64,000 nt of DNA from the NCBI RefSeq assembly GCF_002321025.1, contig NZ_DCLL01000027.1, positions 62,001 to 126,000 on the forward strand, given 5' to 3'. Shown here in pieces: positions 63,389 to 64,000 of this stretch (the stretch's first letter is position 1; the number at the start of each line of letters is the position of its first letter). Both the position numbers and the translations under genes were made by a program. Source of the DNA: Acinetobacter lwoffii. Its GTDB lineage: Bacteria > Pseudomonadota > Gammaproteobacteria > Pseudomonadales > Moraxellaceae. The notes beneath the pieces were generated by a model. The model saw only the letters and a list, made by a program, of their open reading frames with translations. It made no database searches and was not told where the DNA came from.

Positions 63389-64000
63389 TTATGCACTAAA
63401 GCGTGACAAGTCTTCATCCGGGCGTGCTGTTAAAATTTCCGCGCCAGTTTTAGTCACTAGAATCGTATGTTCATATTGTGCTGACAATGAGTGATCTTTG
63501 GTGACCACCGTCCATTTATCACCGAGTAACTTGGTTTTCCAGTCACCACCATTGACCATTGGCTCAATGGTAAAGGTCATACCTTCTTCAAGCACCATGC
63601 CAGTATCTGGCTGACCATAATGCAGCACTTGTGGTTCGTCATGGAAAGTTGTACCAATACCGTGACCACAATATTCACGAACTACGCCAAAACGCTCAGA
63701 TTCAACATACTGCTGAATGGCATGACCGATATCACCAATGGTTGAGCCCGGTTTTACAGTTTCAATACCCCGGTACATGGCTTCTTGCGCTACCTTACAT
63801 AGACGGTTGGCAAGAATAGTGGTTTCACCACCCACGATGTACATCATGTTGGTGTCACCATGGTAGCCATCTTTAATCACGGTCACATCAATGTTCAGGA
63901 TGTCGCCTTTTTTCAATTTTTTACTGTCTGATGGAATGCCGTGACACACTACGTGGTTTACAGAAGTACAAATAGTATGTTGGAAGGCAGGTCGACCCGG
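63389..64000 (-). CDS. map: Methionine aminopeptidase type I, partial
   Basis: Removes the N-terminal Met of new proteins. The last 203 residues are present; the N-terminus lies beyond the right edge. The frame is open to the edge, and the first visible residues include TSVNHVVCHGIPS. Metal ligands are in ILNIDVTVIKDGYHGDTN, CGHGIGTTFHDEP, FTIEPMV and the C-terminal SLSAQYEHT. The sequence is intact, so the truncation is due to the window. The in-frame ATG at 63949 is internal and not the start. Confidence 0.93.
   Translation of the reverse strand, partial: PGRPAFQHTICTSVNHVVCHGIPSDSKKLKKGDILNIDVTVIKDGYHGDTNMMYIVGGETTILANRLCKVAQEAMYRGIETVKPGSTIGDIGHAIQQYVESERFGVVREYCGHGIGTTFHDEPQVLHYGQPDTGMVLEEGMTFTIEPMVNGGDWKTKLLGDKWTVVTKDHSLSAQYEHTILVTKTGAEILTARPDEDLSRFSA

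Overview
The window is chromosomal DNA of a moderately AT-rich gammaproteobacterium, almost certainly an Acinetobacter. The genus call rests on a CarO-type outer-membrane protein (35542-36267), the exact Tol-Pal layout, a 1277-residue PurL, the lepA-lepB-DUF4845-rnc-era-recO-pdxJ-miaE run and the stand-alone NadM-type adenylyltransferase. Almost everything is core housekeeping. No phage, CRISPR array, integron or plasmid module is visible. One insertion sequence is present.

Layout. 1-5.9 kb: start of fbp (cut by the window edge), a 61-aa orphan, then the cell-envelope operon ybgC-tolQ-tolR-tolA-tolB-pal on the minus strand. 6.1-9.1 kb: a divergent pair of exported hydrolases (M20 peptidase and acetamidase/formamidase family). 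9.2-13.4 kb: an AT-rich single-TM orphan, then ruvB, ruvA and dgt, with a highly structured spacer between ruvA and ruvB. 13.6-16.7 kb: a sodium:solute symporter with a 43-aa membrane protein behind it, then 1.3 kb with no convincing gene. 16.7-21.8 kb: purL, an orphan gene with an abortive-infection-type C-terminus, and a 41-aa membrane protein. 21.8-28.5 kb: an aromatic-ring monooxygenase and its divergent LysR regulator, a NIF3/YqfO-like small protein, a carotenoid oxygenase gene cut by an IS5-family element with its 3' part lost, a nitroreductase and an enoyl-CoA hydratase. 28.6-35.2 kb: nadM, argP/argO, yceI, bcp, a small secreted protein, queC, queE and dapD. 35.5-37.6 kb: carO and a FadL-like porin.

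37.6-44.3 kb is a sulfate-uptake locus: cysB, cysA, cysW, cysT, an RBBP9-type hydrolase and two tandem sulfate-binding proteins. 44.5-51.4 kb: pabC-mltG-tmk, a thioesterase, nadB, a Do-like protease and a second thioesterase. 51.6-58.8 kb: the long plus-strand run lepA to miaE, in which several genes overlap or nearly touch. 58.9-64 kb: tRNA-Asn with a clear promoter and terminator, a conserved hypothetical, a third PaaI-type thioesterase, a MATE efflux pseudogene with three lesions, an aspartate aminotransferase and most of map (cut by the window edge).

The items most worth a second look are the orphan Abi_C-like gene, the IS-linked deletion of the carotenoid oxygenase, the MATE pseudogene, two unlisted small membrane proteins, and the nested inverted repeats between ruvA and ruvB. 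I did not find a multi-gene system that I would call new.
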